NCBI GenBank assembly: GCA_031291675.1
Contig: JARLIO010000023.1
Location: forward strand, 1 to 54,522
Source: Azospirillaceae bacterium
GTDB taxonomy: Bacteria > Pseudomonadota > Alphaproteobacteria > Azospirillales > Azospirillaceae
Length of the DNA stretch: 54,522 nt
Direction: 5' to 3'
Position numbers and translations under genes: made by a program. The notes beneath the pieces were generated by a model. That model saw nothing but the letters and a program-made list of their open reading frames with translations, was not told the origin of the DNA and did no database searches. This document shows, in pieces, positions 26,922 to 35,856 of the stretch; within the stretch, counting starts at the first letter, position 1, and the number at the start of each line of letters is the position of its first letter.

Positions 26922-27314
26922 ATGCCTGAACGTGAGAGTGTGATCGATTTTCTGTCGAACCTGCAGATCCGGGTTTTCACCTGGCGGTTTGGCGTGCCGG
27001 TCGGAACCGATCGTTTCGGCAATCGATATTTCCGGGATCGGCGTCACAGCGCCGGCCGCCGGGACCGCCGGTGGGTGCTCTATAACGGCGCGTCGGATGC
27101 CAGCAAGGTGCCGCCGGAATGGCATGGCTGGCTCCACCATTCGTCGGCGGCGCCGATGAAGGAGGGGGACGGGCCCTTCCACAAACCGTGGCAGCAGCCC
27201 TATGTTCCGAATCAGAGCGGAACCCTGGAAGCCTACCGGCCGCCGGGCCACACCTTTGAGGGTGGCCACCGCGCGGCGGCGAGCGGGGACTACGAACCCT
27301 GGACACCGAATTGA
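26922..27314 (+). CDS. NDUFA12-family complex I accessory subunit
   Basis: This 130-residue protein is homologous to the mitochondrial 17.2 kDa (NDUFA12/B17.2) subunit of NADH:ubiquinone oxidoreductase, an accessory subunit kept in alphaproteobacteria. Family features are VGTDRFGNRYFRDR near the front, RRWVLYNG, and PPEWHGWLHH with a following aromatic/proline-rich segment (KPWQQPYVPNQSGT). The start is the ATG at 26922, where the family N-terminus begins. It opens the usual alphaproteobacterial run NDUFA12-mlaD-DUF2155. Confidence 0.92.
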   Translation: MPERESVIDFLSNLQIRVFTWRFGVPVGTDRFGNRYFRDRRHSAGRRDRRWVLYNGASDASKVPPEWHGWLHHSSAAPMKEGDGPFHKPWQQPYVPNQSGTLEAYRPPGHTFEGGHRAAASGDYEPWTPN

Positions 27315-27461
27315 GCGATCGAGCCGGCACCCGGGACGCGGGTCGGCGGCATGCGATGATCGTGGTGCGCAGCCGGCAATGGCTGCGCCGCGACAACGCC
27401 TGCGGTGTTTTCCTTTGTTTTTCTTCGCGGCGATTCGGCCGTTCGTTCTGAGAGGCAGCCG

Positions 27462-28025
27462 ATGCGCAGGAACGTCATTGAAACCGTTCTGGGCGGCGTG
27501 GTTCTGGCCGTTGCCGCGTTTTTTCTGGTGTTTGCCTATACCAGCGCCGATTTGCGCTCGGTCCAGGGCTACGACCTGAACGCCCAATTTTCCAGTGTTG
27601 CCGGATTGCAGGCTGGTGGCGATGTCCGTGTCAGCGGAGTCAAGATCGGGACGGTGGTCAGCAAAACCCTGGACCCCAAAAGCTTCCTGGCCGTGGTGCA
27701 TTTCAGTGTGGATCCGGCGATCAAGCTGCCGCGCGACACCGTGGCGGTGATTGCGAGCGAAAGCCTGCTCGGGGGCAAGTTTCTTGAGCTTGATCCAGGT
27801 GGCGATAGCGAGGTGATCCCCCCGGGGGGCCGGGTTGAGTATACCCAGTCGACACCGGGGTTGGAGCAGTTGCTGGGCCAGGCGATCTACAGCTATCAGC
27901 AACGGCCCGCCGCCGGCGGCGAGGCGCCCGATGACGGCGCCAAATCGGCGGCGGGTCCGGCACCCGCCGCTAAACCCGCGGCCAATCCGGCGCCCGCACC
28001 GACGGGCGGGCTGCTGGGGCATTAG
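27462..28025 (+). CDS. mlaD: MlaD-family outer-membrane lipid transport protein
   Basis: This 187-residue protein has one N-terminal membrane anchor (VLGGVVLAVAAFFLVFAYTS, about residues 9-28) and an MCE domain: YDLNAQFSSVAGLQAGGDVR, then VSGVKIGTV and ASESLLGGKFLEL. MlaD binds phospholipid in the periplasm as part of the MlaFEDB complex. The other mla genes are not in this window. The C-terminus is Ala/Pro-rich and low in complexity. GAGAGG precedes the ATG at 27462. It lies between the NDUFA12 and DUF2155 genes, a conserved order. Confidence 0.92.
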   Translation: MRRNVIETVLGGVVLAVAAFFLVFAYTSADLRSVQGYDLNAQFSSVAGLQAGGDVRVSGVKIGTVVSKTLDPKSFLAVVHFSVDPAIKLPRDTVAVIASESLLGGKFLELDPGGDSEVIPPGGRVEYTQSTPGLEQLLGQAIYSYQQRPAAGGEAPDDGAKSAAGPAPAAKPAANPAPAPTGGLLGH

Positions 28026-28029
28026 GCCG

Positions 28030-28467
28030 ATGGCAAAAAGGCCGAGGGCGATGAAGACAGGCCGTTGGGGACAGGCGGTGCTGGGGATGGCTCTGGCGCT
28101 GGTCGGCAATGTTGCGGCCGCGGCGGCCCCGGATCTTGAGGATCGCCCGTTTGCCGTGCTTCAGGGCCTCGACAAGGTCACGGCACGGGTCATGAAAATG
28201 ACGGTGCCGGTTGGGGGCACGGTCCATTTCGGCAGCCTTGACATCACGGTGCGGGCCTGCAAGGTCGCGCCGCCGATCGAGCCACCGGATACGGTGGCGT
28301 TCCTGGAAATCAGCGAGACCAAACCGGGCGAACCCGCGGCGTCCTTGTTCAGCGGTTGGATGTTCGCTGCGAGCCCGGCTTTGTCGGCCCTCGAGCACCC
28401 GGTCTACGATGTCTGGCTGGTCGACTGTTCCAGCGAGCGCAACACTTCATCCTCATCGCCCTCCTGA
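28030..28467 (+). CDS. DUF2155 family exported protein
   Basis: This protein of up to 145 residues has a signal-like segment ([18 protein letters not shown]) and the DUF2155 core: [30 protein letters not shown] and [20 protein letters not shown]. The core ends in VWLVDC, so two cysteines are present for a periplasmic disulfide. An in-frame ATG at 28051 with GAGGG nearby is an alternative start. It starts 4 bases after mlaD stops, so co-transcription is likely. Its 3' end overlaps the convergent aat gene by 64 bases. The family's function is unknown. Confidence 0.88.
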   Translation: MAKRPRAMKTGRWGQAVLGMALALVGNVAAAAAPDLEDRPFAVLQGLDKVTARVMKMTVPVGGTVHFGSLDITVRACKVAPPIEPPDTVAFLEISETKPGEPAASLFSGWMFAASPALSALEHPVYDVWLVDCSSERNTSSSSPS

Positions 28468-29054
28468 AAGCGGGCGGAAACGGCCAGGGCCCGGGCCAGG
28501 CGGGAACGATAGGCCGCACGGGCGATCTCGATCGTGCCGAATTGCGCCAGATGTTTGGTCGGAAACTGGGTGTCGAGCAGGGTGAAGCCGTTATGGCGTA
28601 ACCGGGCGACGAGATGAACCAGCGCAACCTTGCTGGCATCGGTGACGCGGCTGAACATGCTTTCGCCGAAAAAGGCGCCCCCCAGCGAAACGCCGTAAAG
28701 CCCGCCGACCAACGCGCCGTTCAGCCAGCACTCGACGCTGTGGGCATAGCCCTGCCGGTGCAGGGCACTGTACAGCGCAATGATTTCACGGTTGATCCAG
28801 GTCTGAGGCCGCGTCGGGGTCGCCTCGCCGCAGCCCTCGAGAACCCGGTCGAATTCAGTGTTGACGCGCACGTCAAAGCGCCGCGCCCGCACCGTGCGGT
28901 AGAGGCGCCGGGGCAGGTGAAATTGATCCAGGGGCAGGATCCCGCGCCGTTCCGGATCGAACCAGTAAAGCTCCTCCGATTCGGCGCTCTCTGCCATGGG
29001 AAAGATGCCGACGGCGTAAGCGCGCAGCAGCAGTTCGGGTGTCAGCAAATTCAT
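28404..29054 (-). CDS. aat: Leucyl/phenylalanyl-tRNA-protein transferase
   Basis: Aat adds Leu or Phe from charged tRNA to proteins with N-terminal Arg or Lys, marking them for ClpAP degradation (N-degron pathway). The 216-residue product begins with [16 protein letters not shown] and contains [39 protein letters not shown] and ASKVALVHL, all family signatures, and [13 protein letters not shown] near the end. Its length is typical. It converges on the DUF2155 gene and overlaps its 3' end. Confidence 0.96.
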   Translation of the reverse strand: MNLLTPELLLRAYAVGIFPMAESAESEELYWFDPERRGILPLDQFHLPRRLYRTVRARRFDVRVNTEFDRVLEGCGEATPTRPQTWINREIIALYSALHRQGYAHSVECWLNGALVGGLYGVSLGGAFFGESMFSRVTDASKVALVHLVARLRHNGFTLLDTQFPTKHLAQFGTIEIARAAYRSRLARALAVSARFQEGDEDEVLRSLEQSTSQTS

Positions 29055-29527
29055 CGGCGTGATCGGTTCCTTCGGCCCGGGTCCGGCAGCCGCGCAGCCG
29101 ACACCGGGGACCTGCCATGACTATAATCACCGAGGCGCCAGCGGTTGAACAGAGATTGCGCGCGATGATCATCGCGGCGAATCTGCATACAAGGGTCAAT
29201 CCGGCTGCATGACATTGTCGCGACGACACCCGCCCCCTGGTAATTGTTGGTATCAAATCTGGTGGCAACGTCCCCTTTTGCTATTCCCGCTGGCGAAAGA
29301 AATGGCAATAATGTCGCGACCTGGCTGTATGATATTCTTTGAAGGTCACGGTACGAATAGTATATCACGCCGGTACGTCACCGATGTGTCATATGGTGAC
29401 ATATTAATGACTATTTCCCTGGTTGACGGTTTGCGCTAACTAGTGCGCATTGCTGGGGCGGCCTTCTGGTTATTGATCGACAGGTCGCATAGGCCGCGTC
29501 CCGGCCGTGCCGAGACGAGGATCGGAA
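29055..29527. promoter_or_regulatory. AT-rich divergent regulatory region (aat / chemoreceptor)
   Basis: About 470 bases with no supportable gene and much lower GC than its neighbours. TGTCGCGAC occurs twice (near 29216 and 29312), and GGCTGCATGACATT (near 29201) recurs as GGCTGTATGATATT (near 29323). TGTCA-tatgg-TGACA (29387-29401) is a 5-bp dyad just before the likely promoter of the chemoreceptor. This looks like a regulator-binding region; the regulator is unknown. Confidence 0.45.
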
Positions 29528-31594
29528 ATGGCGACTGCATATCTGAGCCCGGCCCCCGGTCTGGCGACCCCCGACATGTCACGACGCGCAGCCGGCCGGC
29601 GGCGCGGGATCGGGCGTGTCAATATCCTGTCCAATTTGTCGATCGCCGTGCGAATCGGCCTGCTGGTGGTCGTATCCCTGGCCGCACTCGCCGTGATCGT
29701 CGGGCTCATCCTGCAAAGCGAGCGCAAGGTCGATGCGGCAACGCGACAGTTGGCACGATTTGGTGACCTGTTGCAGGTGACGGCGACGATGCAGCGCCAG
29801 TTTGGTGAGTTGCAGCTCGAGGCGAATCTGTTCGTTGAGAAGCGCGATCCGTCGGCGGCCACGGCATTTCGCACCACCATCGCCGATCTCGGCACGACGA
29901 TCCAGGACATGCGCAGCCATCCGGCCGCCGCCGCAATCGGCGACCGGGTCGACGCGCTTGGCGCTTCGGTCAACCAGGCGATCGCCGGTTTCGAAAAAAT
30001 GGCCGACCAGGCCGAAACACTGGGCATGACCGACGACCAGGGGATTCGCGGCGAACTGCGCAAGGCCTCAAAGGCCGTCGAGGACGAGCTGAAAAAATGG
30101 CCACCCAAGCAGGTCAGCCTGGAGCTGGTGAGCATGCTGACCATGCGGGTCAACGAGAAAGACTATATTTTCTACGGCGACGACCAGTTCCTGAAGAACC
30201 ACCGCAAGGCCTACAACGAATTCGACTTCGGCTTGGCCCAGGATGTCGATCCGCAGACCGCGCAGCGTCTGGGTGAGCTGGGCCGGGCCTATCGCGCCAG
30301 CATGGGCAAATTCGCCGAGGTCAGCAAACAGCTGCGGGTTGACACCCAGACCTTTGCCGATCTGTTCAAGGACCTGCCGCCCCGCTTCGCCGACCTGTTC
30401 GATTACGCCCGGGCCGCCATGGAACAGGCCCGGACCGACCAGGAACGGGTGCGGGCTGAGAGCATGCGAACCGGTTTGCTGGCCGGACTGACCGTTGTCG
30501 TCGTGTTCCTGTTGTTGAGCCTGGTGCTGGTGCGCAGCATCACCAGGCCGTTGAAGGCAATCGAGCAGGCCATGGGACGGCTGGCCTCCGGTGACCGCCT
30601 GACCGCGGTTCCCGGGGCGCAACGCCGCGACGAAATCGGCGCGATGGCCCGCGCGATCGAGGTGTTTCGGACCAATGCCGAGGAAATGGAGCGGTTGAAG
30701 GCCGAAGAGGAAATCAACGAGAGACGGCGCAAGGAAGAGTTCGAAGCCCGGTTGCGCGATCTTGCCAGCGCGGTCGAAGCCGAGGCCCAGTCGACCGTGG
30801 CCGGCGTCGTCGCGCAGGCCACCAGCATCGGCGAGTTGGCCGAACGGATGCTGGCGGCCGCGGGCCGGACCGGTGAGCAATCGGAAGGCGTCGCCGGCGC
30901 GGCGCGCGATGCGACGCGCAGCGTGCAGACCGTGGCGGCAGCCACCGGGCAGTTGGCCGGTGCCTCGCGTGAGATCCGTCGTCAGATGGATGATGTCGCG
31001 GAAAATGTCCGACGTGCGGTGACCCAAGGCGAGGAAACCCGCGCCGTGATCGCCAATCTCGCCGGCGCCGCGAAGGATATCGGCGAGGCGACGCGGCTGA
31101 TCCAGCAGATCGCCGCACAGACCAATCTGCTGGCGTTGAACGCGACGATCGAAGCGGCACGGGCCGGCGAGGCGGGTCGGGGCTTTGCGGTGGTCGCTGG
31201 TGAGGTCAAACAGCTCGCCAATCAGACGGCCCGGGCGACGGAGGCGATTTCCGGCCAGATCGGTGCCGTGCAGTCGGCCACCGGGTCGGTGATCGCTCAT
31301 CTGCAGGATGTCCAGCTCGTCATCACGCGCATCGATTCGATCGCCTGCACGATCACCGCTGCGGTCGGTGAGCAGGGCACGGCGACCGAAAGCATCAGCC
31401 AGCATGCGTCCAGTGCTGCCGATGGGACCGGTGAGGTTTCCGAGCGCATCGCGGCGGTGTCGGCCGATGCCTCGCAGACCCGGGAACTGGCGCAGTCGCT
31501 TGACGAAAGCGCCGTTGCGGTCGCGGCTCAGATCCGCCACCTGCAGCTTCGCCTGGGCCAGATTCTGGAGAGCTCAGGAAGCCGGGCGGCCTGA
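29528..31594 (+). CDS. Methyl-accepting chemotaxis protein with HBM-type sensor
   Basis: This 688-residue chemoreceptor has its first membrane helix at about residues 43-63. A long helical sensor of the HBM type follows ([20 protein letters not shown], then [15 protein letters not shown]), then a second helix ([20 protein letters not shown]), HAMP ([20 protein letters not shown]) and the signalling domain with [20 protein letters not shown]. The ATG at 29528 follows GAGGA; an ATG at 29507 is possible. HBM receptors often bind organic acids, but the ligand here cannot be read from sequence. It is paralogous to the receptor at 1992-4025, though the sensor domain differs. Confidence 0.93.
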   Translation: MATAYLSPAPGLATPDMSRRAAGRRRGIGRVNILSNLSIAVRIGLLVVVSLAALAVIVGLILQSERKVDAATRQLARFGDLLQVTATMQRQFGELQLEANLFVEKRDPSAATAFRTTIADLGTTIQDMRSHPAAAAIGDRVDALGASVNQAIAGFEKMADQAETLGMTDDQGIRGELRKASKAVEDELKKWPPKQVSLELVSMLTMRVNEKDYIFYGDDQFLKNHRKAYNEFDFGLAQDVDPQTAQRLGELGRAYRASMGKFAEVSKQLRVDTQTFADLFKDLPPRFADLFDYARAAMEQARTDQERVRAESMRTGLLAGLTVVVVFLLLSLVLVRSITRPLKAIEQAMGRLASGDRLTAVPGAQRRDEIGAMARAIEVFRTNAEEMERLKAEEEINERRRKEEFEARLRDLASAVEAEAQSTVAGVVAQATSIGELAERMLAAAGRTGEQSEGVAGAARDATRSVQTVAAATGQLAGASREIRRQMDDVAENVRRAVTQGEETRAVIANLAGAAKDIGEATRLIQQIAAQTNLLALNATIEAARAGEAGRGFAVVAGEVKQLANQTARATEAISGQIGAVQSATGSVIAHLQDVQLVITRIDSIACTITAAVGEQGTATESISQHASSAADGTGEVSERIAAVSADASQTRELAQSLDESAVAVAAQIRHLQLRLGQILESSGSRAA

Positions 31595-31629
31595 GCCCGG
31601 GCGGCAGGGTCCTGCTACGGATCCTGCCG
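31582..31629 (+). terminator. Tandem hairpins after the chemoreceptor
   Basis: CCGGGC/GCCCGG (31582-31587, 31595-31600) straddles the stop codon, and CGGCAGG/CCTGCCG (31602-31608, 31623-31629) follows. There is no T-run. These are possible structured 3' ends for the receptor transcript, facing the convergent accC. Confidence 0.3.
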
Positions 31630-31764
31630 GTGTCGAGGCGGGCAGCGAGATCCGCGCTATCCCCGAAAGGATCGGGGAAATCCAGGACCCTGCCGGCGCA
31701 ATGAGCGCATCGCCCGGAGGGCGTCAGCCGGGCACGGTCTTCGCTGGTCGCGAGAACCCCGCGG

Positions 31765-33123
31765 TCAGGGCTTCTCGCCGCTCATCAGATGTTCCAGCCA
31801 GTGGATGTCGTAACTTCCGTTCAGGAAATCGGGCTGGGCGACAATCATCTGGTGGAGTGGCAGGCTGGTGTTGATGCCGTCGATCACGAATTCATCAAGG
31901 GCACGGCGCAGGCGCATCAGGCATTCATTGCGGGTCCCGCCATGGACCACCAGCTTGGCGATCAGGCTGTCATAATAGGGCGGGACGACGTAGCCGTCAT
32001 AGAGCGCGCTGTCGATGCGAATGCCGAGGCCGCCCGGGGCATGGTAACCGTCGATCCGTCCCGGCGAGGGCAGGAAGGTTTCGGGATGCTCGGCATTGAT
32101 CCGGCATTCGATGGCATGCCCGTGAAAACGAATATCGCTCTGGTCATAGCCCAGCGGAGCCCCGGTCGCGACGCGGATCTGTTCCCGGACCAGGTCGACT
32201 CCGGTGATCATCTCGGTGATGGTGTGTTCGACCTGGAGGCGCGTGTTCATTTCGATGAAGAAGAACGCGCCATCCTCATAGAGGAATTCCATCGTGCCCA
32301 GGCCGCGATAGCCCAGTTGGCGGGTGGTCTTGGCCGCAAGCTCGCCGATATAGTCGCGCTGGCTGGCGTTGAGCGCCGGTGACGGCGCCTCTTCGATCAC
32401 TTTCTGGTGGCGACGCTGCACCGAACAGTCGCGTTCGCCGAAATGCACGACCGTGCCATGCAGATCGGCCAGCAGCTGGATTTCGATGTGCCGGGGCCGA
32501 CCCAGATATTTCTCGAGATAGACCTGATCGTTGCCGAAGGCGGCGCGGGCCTCGCTGCGGGCCATATGCCAGGCTTCGCGCATGCCGTCGAGGCTCGTGG
32601 CGACTTTCATGCCCTTGCCGCCGCCACCGGCCGCGGCCTTGATCAGCACGGGAAAGCCTATCGACCGCGCGACCTCGATCGCCGCGTCCAGGTCCTCAAC
32701 CGGACCATCGGACCCCGGCACGACCGGCAGACCGCAGGCGGCCACCGACCGCTTGGCCACGACCTTGTCGCCCATCATGCGGATGTGGTCGGGGGTCGGG
32801 CCGATGAAGGTGAAGCCGTGTTCCTCGACCATCTCGGCGAACTGCGCGTTCTCGGCCATGAAGCCGATGCCGGGATGGATCGCGTCCGCGCCGGTGATCG
32901 ACGCCGCCGACAGGATCGCGGGGATGTTGAGATAGGATTGACGTGCCGATGGCGGGCCGATACAGACGCTCTCGTCGGCGAGGCGGACATGCATCGCGTC
33001 GGCGTCTGCCGTCGAATGAACCGCGACCGTCTGGATACCCATCTCGCGACAGGCGCGATGGATTCGCAGGGCAATCTCACCCCGGTTGGCGATCAGAACT
33101 TTTTCAAACAATCCATTGGCCAC
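31765..33123 (-). CDS. accC: Acetyl-CoA carboxylase biotin carboxylase subunit
   Basis: AccC carboxylates the biotin on AccB using ATP and bicarbonate, the first half-reaction of malonyl-CoA formation for fatty acids. The 452-residue protein shows the ATP-grasp features of the family: KVLIANRGEIALRIHRACRE, KAAAGGGGKGMKV, FGERDCSVQRRHQKVIEEAP and FFIEMNTRLQVEHTITE. The length is standard. The start is GTG at 33123, with AAGGGG upstream. It follows accB by 14 bases, so the two form an operon. Confidence 0.97.
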   Translation of the reverse strand: MANGLFEKVLIANRGEIALRIHRACREMGIQTVAVHSTADADAMHVRLADESVCIGPPSARQSYLNIPAILSAASITGADAIHPGIGFMAENAQFAEMVEEHGFTFIGPTPDHIRMMGDKVVAKRSVAACGLPVVPGSDGPVEDLDAAIEVARSIGFPVLIKAAAGGGGKGMKVATSLDGMREAWHMARSEARAAFGNDQVYLEKYLGRPRHIEIQLLADLHGTVVHFGERDCSVQRRHQKVIEEAPSPALNASQRDYIGELAAKTTRQLGYRGLGTMEFLYEDGAFFFIEMNTRLQVEHTITEMITGVDLVREQIRVATGAPLGYDQSDIRFHGHAIECRINAEHPETFLPSPGRIDGYHAPGGLGIRIDSALYDGYVVPPYYDSLIAKLVVHGGTRNECLMRLRRALDEFVIDGINTSLPLHQMIVAQPDFLNGSYDIHWLEHLMSGEKP

Positions 33124-33137
33124 GATCGGCCCACCCC

Positions 33138-33599
33138 TTATTCGATCACAAGCAGGACTTCACCGAATTCGACCGGTTGGGCGTCGGCGATGAGAAGTTG
33201 TGTAACGACCCCGGATTTCGGGGCCTTGATCGGATTCATCACCTTCATGGCCTCGATGATCAGCACGGTCTGTCCCGCCTTGACCTGATCGCCGATGCGC
33301 ACGAATGGTGGTGTCCCCGGCTCCTCGGCCAGATAGGCGGTTCCGACCATGGGCGAGGTCAGCGCACCGGGATGGCTCGCCAGGGCCATGGCCTGGGTCT
33401 GGACCGGGGCAGCCGGACCGGCCGGCGCCACGGCCACGGCACTCGGGGCCACGGTCGCGGCGACCGTCGGCGCTGGTGCTGCGCGACTGAGCCGGATCCG
33501 GCTTTGCCCTTCGGCGAACTCGATTTCGGTCAACCCGGTCTCGTTCAACAGGGCGGCAAGTCGGCGGATCAGATCATCGTCAATGGCAAAACTGGTCAT
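33138..33599 (-). CDS. accB: Acetyl-CoA carboxylase biotin carboxyl carrier protein
   Basis: AccB carries the biotin shuttled between AccC and the carboxyltransferase. The 153-residue protein has an N-terminal helical region, an Ala/Pro-rich linker and a biotinyl domain with GTAYLAEEPG, GQTVLIIEAMKVMNPIKAP (the lysine of EAMKVMN is biotinylated) and a final FGEVLLVIE. I prefer the ATG at 33599 (MTSFAIDD); an ATG four codons upstream is possible. It lies between aroQ and accC, the usual aroQ-accB-accC order. Confidence 0.96.
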   Translation of the reverse strand: MTSFAIDDDLIRRLAALLNETGLTEIEFAEGQSRIRLSRAAPAPTVAATVAPSAVAVAPAGPAAPVQTQAMALASHPGALTSPMVGTAYLAEEPGTPPFVRIGDQVKAGQTVLIIEAMKVMNPIKAPKSGVVTQLLIADAQPVEFGEVLLVIE

Positions 33600-33629
33600 G
33601 CTCGATTCCATGGGGGCAGCGAAAACCGC

Positions 33630-34085
33630 TCACAAGGCGGCATTATCGACAAGGGAGGCCATGGCATCGAGCGCCAGGAGATAGCCCTGGAAACCGAAGC
33701 CGCAGATCACGCCCTTGGCGATCGCCGAAATGTAGCTGTGATGGCGGAAGCTTTCCCGCCGGAAAATGTTGCTCAAATGTACCTCAACGACGGGCAGCTC
33801 GGCCAGGGTCAATGCGTCGAGAATCGCGATCGACGTGTGGGTGAAGGCGGCGGCATTGATAATGATGCCATCATGTTCGCCACGGGCTTGCTGAATCCAG
33901 GTGACCAGTTCGCCTTCATTGTTCGACTGGCGAAAATCGATGGCCAACCCCAACGCCTCGGCACGTTCCTGGCACGCAACCTCGATATCATCCAGGGTTT
34001 CCGTCCCATAGACCGAAGGCTGGCGGACGCCCAACATATTCAGATTGGGTCCGTTGAGAATCAGAACCGACGCCTCGATTGCCAC
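33630..34085 (-). CDS. aroQ: Type II 3-dehydroquinate dehydratase
   Basis: AroQ dehydrates 3-dehydroquinate to 3-dehydroshikimate in the shikimate pathway. The 151-residue form starts at GTG (34085), downstream of AGAGG, and matches the family length; an ATG at 34142 would add 19 unlikely residues. Family motifs are [20 protein letters not shown] with the catalytic Tyr, [30 protein letters not shown] and [18 protein letters not shown] with the catalytic His. It is the first gene of the aroQ-accB-accC run. Confidence 0.95.
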   Translation of the reverse strand: MAIEASVLILNGPNLNMLGVRQPSVYGTETLDDIEVACQERAEALGLAIDFRQSNNEGELVTWIQQARGEHDGIIINAAAFTHTSIAILDALTLAELPVVEVHLSNIFRRESFRHHSYISAIAKGVICGFGFQGYLLALDAMASLVDNAAL

Positions 34086-34250
34086 GCTTGACGCTACCTC
34101 TGGGCCGAACGCTACCGCGTTACCGGGGAAAAACCGACGCATTGGCGGCCGTCTCAGGACGGCCGCACCGCGCGGTTATAGCATGTGCCGCGCGCCAGGC
34201 AATGGTTCTGGATCGCGATCGATGGGGCAGGACGCCGAAAGTCGCTGCTG

Positions 34251-34883
34251 TCACAGCAGGCGGAAGTCGTGCAGGACGCTATCGAGAGCGGCCGCGCTGG
34301 TGAATTGAACCGCATGCATGCCGACGGCACGCGCGCCGTCGACATTCTTTGCGATATCGTCGATGAACAGACATTGTTCAGCACGGAGATTGTAGCGGTC
34401 CAGCAACAGCCGATAGATCTTCGGGTCGGGCTTGATGAGATGTTCGTGGGCGGACACGATCACGCCGGCAAATTGGGTCAATTCGGGAAAGCGGGCCTGC
34501 GCGAGGGGGAATTTTTCGCGCGAGAAATTCGTGATCGAATAGACCGGGACCTTGCGTTCGATCAGGCCCGACAACAGGGCGCGCGTGCCGGGGATCCGGT
34601 CGCGGACGGTTTCGATCCAGCGCTGGTCAAAGGCGGTGATCAGATCGGCATATTGGGGAAAGGCCGCGATCCGTTCGGCGACGCCGTCCGCCCAACTGCG
34701 GCCGGCGTCCTGCTGCAGATTCCATTCCGCGGTGCAGACGGTGGCGAGAAAATGCTCCATGGCATCCTCATCCCCGGCGAACAGCTTGCGATAGAGGTGG
34801 CGCGGATTCCAATCGATCAACACGCCGCCGATATCGAAGACGACAACGGAAGGAAGGGTATCGGTGTCAGTCACGGAAGGCAT
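34251..34883 (-). CDS. HAD-superfamily hydrolase
   Basis: This 210-residue phosphatase-type protein has HAD motif I as VVVFDIGGVLIDWNP (nucleophile Asp), motif II as SITNFS, the motif III lysine in HLIKPDPKIYRLLL and motif IV as CLFIDDIAKNVDGA. It belongs to the subfamily with an alpha-helical cap (HAD-IA, YihX-like). The substrate is unknown. A GTG three codons inside the called ATG has a better-spaced AGGA and may be the true start. It is transcribed away from the DsbA-like gene on the same strand, 50 bases downstream of it. Confidence 0.9.
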   Translation of the reverse strand: MPSVTDTDTLPSVVVFDIGGVLIDWNPRHLYRKLFAGDEDAMEHFLATVCTAEWNLQQDAGRSWADGVAERIAAFPQYADLITAFDQRWIETVRDRIPGTRALLSGLIERKVPVYSITNFSREKFPLAQARFPELTQFAGVIVSAHEHLIKPDPKIYRLLLDRYNLRAEQCLFIDDIAKNVDGARAVGMHAVQFTSAAALDSVLHDFRLL

Positions 34884-34936
34884 CCTGATTGGGGGCTATG
34901 GTCGGGCGTGAGGGGCGGCTCCGCGGGTCGGTTTGT

Positions 34937-35683
34937 TCATCCGGGCTTGCGGGCATTGGCGACGAGTTCCTTCATGGCCTGGAGCGCCATGACCCCGGGA
35001 TAGACCTGATCGCCGATCACGAAGGCCGGGGTGCCGTTGATTCCCAGGGCATCGGCCAGCTTGAGATTGGCGCTGATGGTTTGGGCGATCGCCGGGTCAT
35101 CCATGTCATGCTTCAACTGATCGCGGTTGGCGCCGGCATCGGCCGCCAGATGCAGCACGGTGTCTTCGTCCAACGGTCCCCGATGCGTCATCAGGGCGTC
35201 GCGCACTTCGGCATATTTGTTTTGTTTGCGGGCGGCGAGGGCCACCTTGGCAGCGGTCACCGATGCCGGCCCGAGAATCGGAAATTCCTTGAACACCAGC
35301 CGGATATGGCCATCGTCCGTTACCAACCGGGTGACATCGGCGTAGGAGGCCTTGCAGTAACCGCATTGGTAATCGGTGAACTCGACGACCGTGACATCGC
35401 CGGCCGGATTGCCGACCACGGGGGCATTCTGGTCGTGGAACAGTTCCTGCTGCCGGCTCGCCAGGGCCGTGCGCTGCTCGACGTCGGCCGCGGCCGCTTC
35501 CTGCTTGCGCAGGGCCTCGACGGATTCCAGAATCACCTCGGGGTGATGGAGCAGATAGTCGTGGACGATCGTCTCGATGGCGGCCTTGTCGACGGCAGGT
35601 GCCGCGTTCTCGGCCCCTGCCGGAGCGGTGGTGGACAGGCCGGCAACAACGATCAGGCTGGTCAGCAGCAGGCGGCGCAACAT
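34937..35683 (-). CDS. DsbA-family thiol oxidoreductase
   Basis: This exported thioredoxin-fold protein of about 248 residues resembles ScsC/BdbD/DsbA-like enzymes. It has a signal peptide (LLLTSLIVVAGLSTTAPAGA), a short N-terminal helical arm (DYLLHHPEVILESVEALRKQ) and the active site FTDYQCGYCKAS. The cis-Pro motif follows late (INGTPAFVIGDQVYPG). The N-terminal arm is typical of ScsC-like isomerases that oligomerise. The ATG at 35683 has AAGGAT well spaced; the ATG at 35692 is too close to it. It probably oxidises or isomerises periplasmic disulfides. Confidence 0.93.
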   Translation of the reverse strand: MLRRLLLTSLIVVAGLSTTAPAGAENAAPAVDKAAIETIVHDYLLHHPEVILESVEALRKQEAAAADVEQRTALASRQQELFHDQNAPVVGNPAGDVTVVEFTDYQCGYCKASYADVTRLVTDDGHIRLVFKEFPILGPASVTAAKVALAARKQNKYAEVRDALMTHRGPLDEDTVLHLAADAGANRDQLKHDMDDPAIAQTISANLKLADALGINGTPAFVIGDQVYPGVMALQAMKELVANARKPG

Positions 35684-35856
35684 CCGGAGCATATCCTTTG
35701 GCAGACAGGGGGGGCAGACAGCATTCCTCAGCCGCCGTCCGGGCGGACGCCAGCTTCAGCGGCACTATATACGGCATCTCGCCGGTTTCCGATATCGCAC
35801 GGTTTGCGGTATCGCACGGTTTTGCCGCCGGTGTCGGACGGTGGGGGCGTGTGCGC

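Noticed and set aside
26610-28109. 499-codon minus-strand frame
   Set aside because: It runs antisense to the NDUFA12 and mlaD genes, both with clear families.
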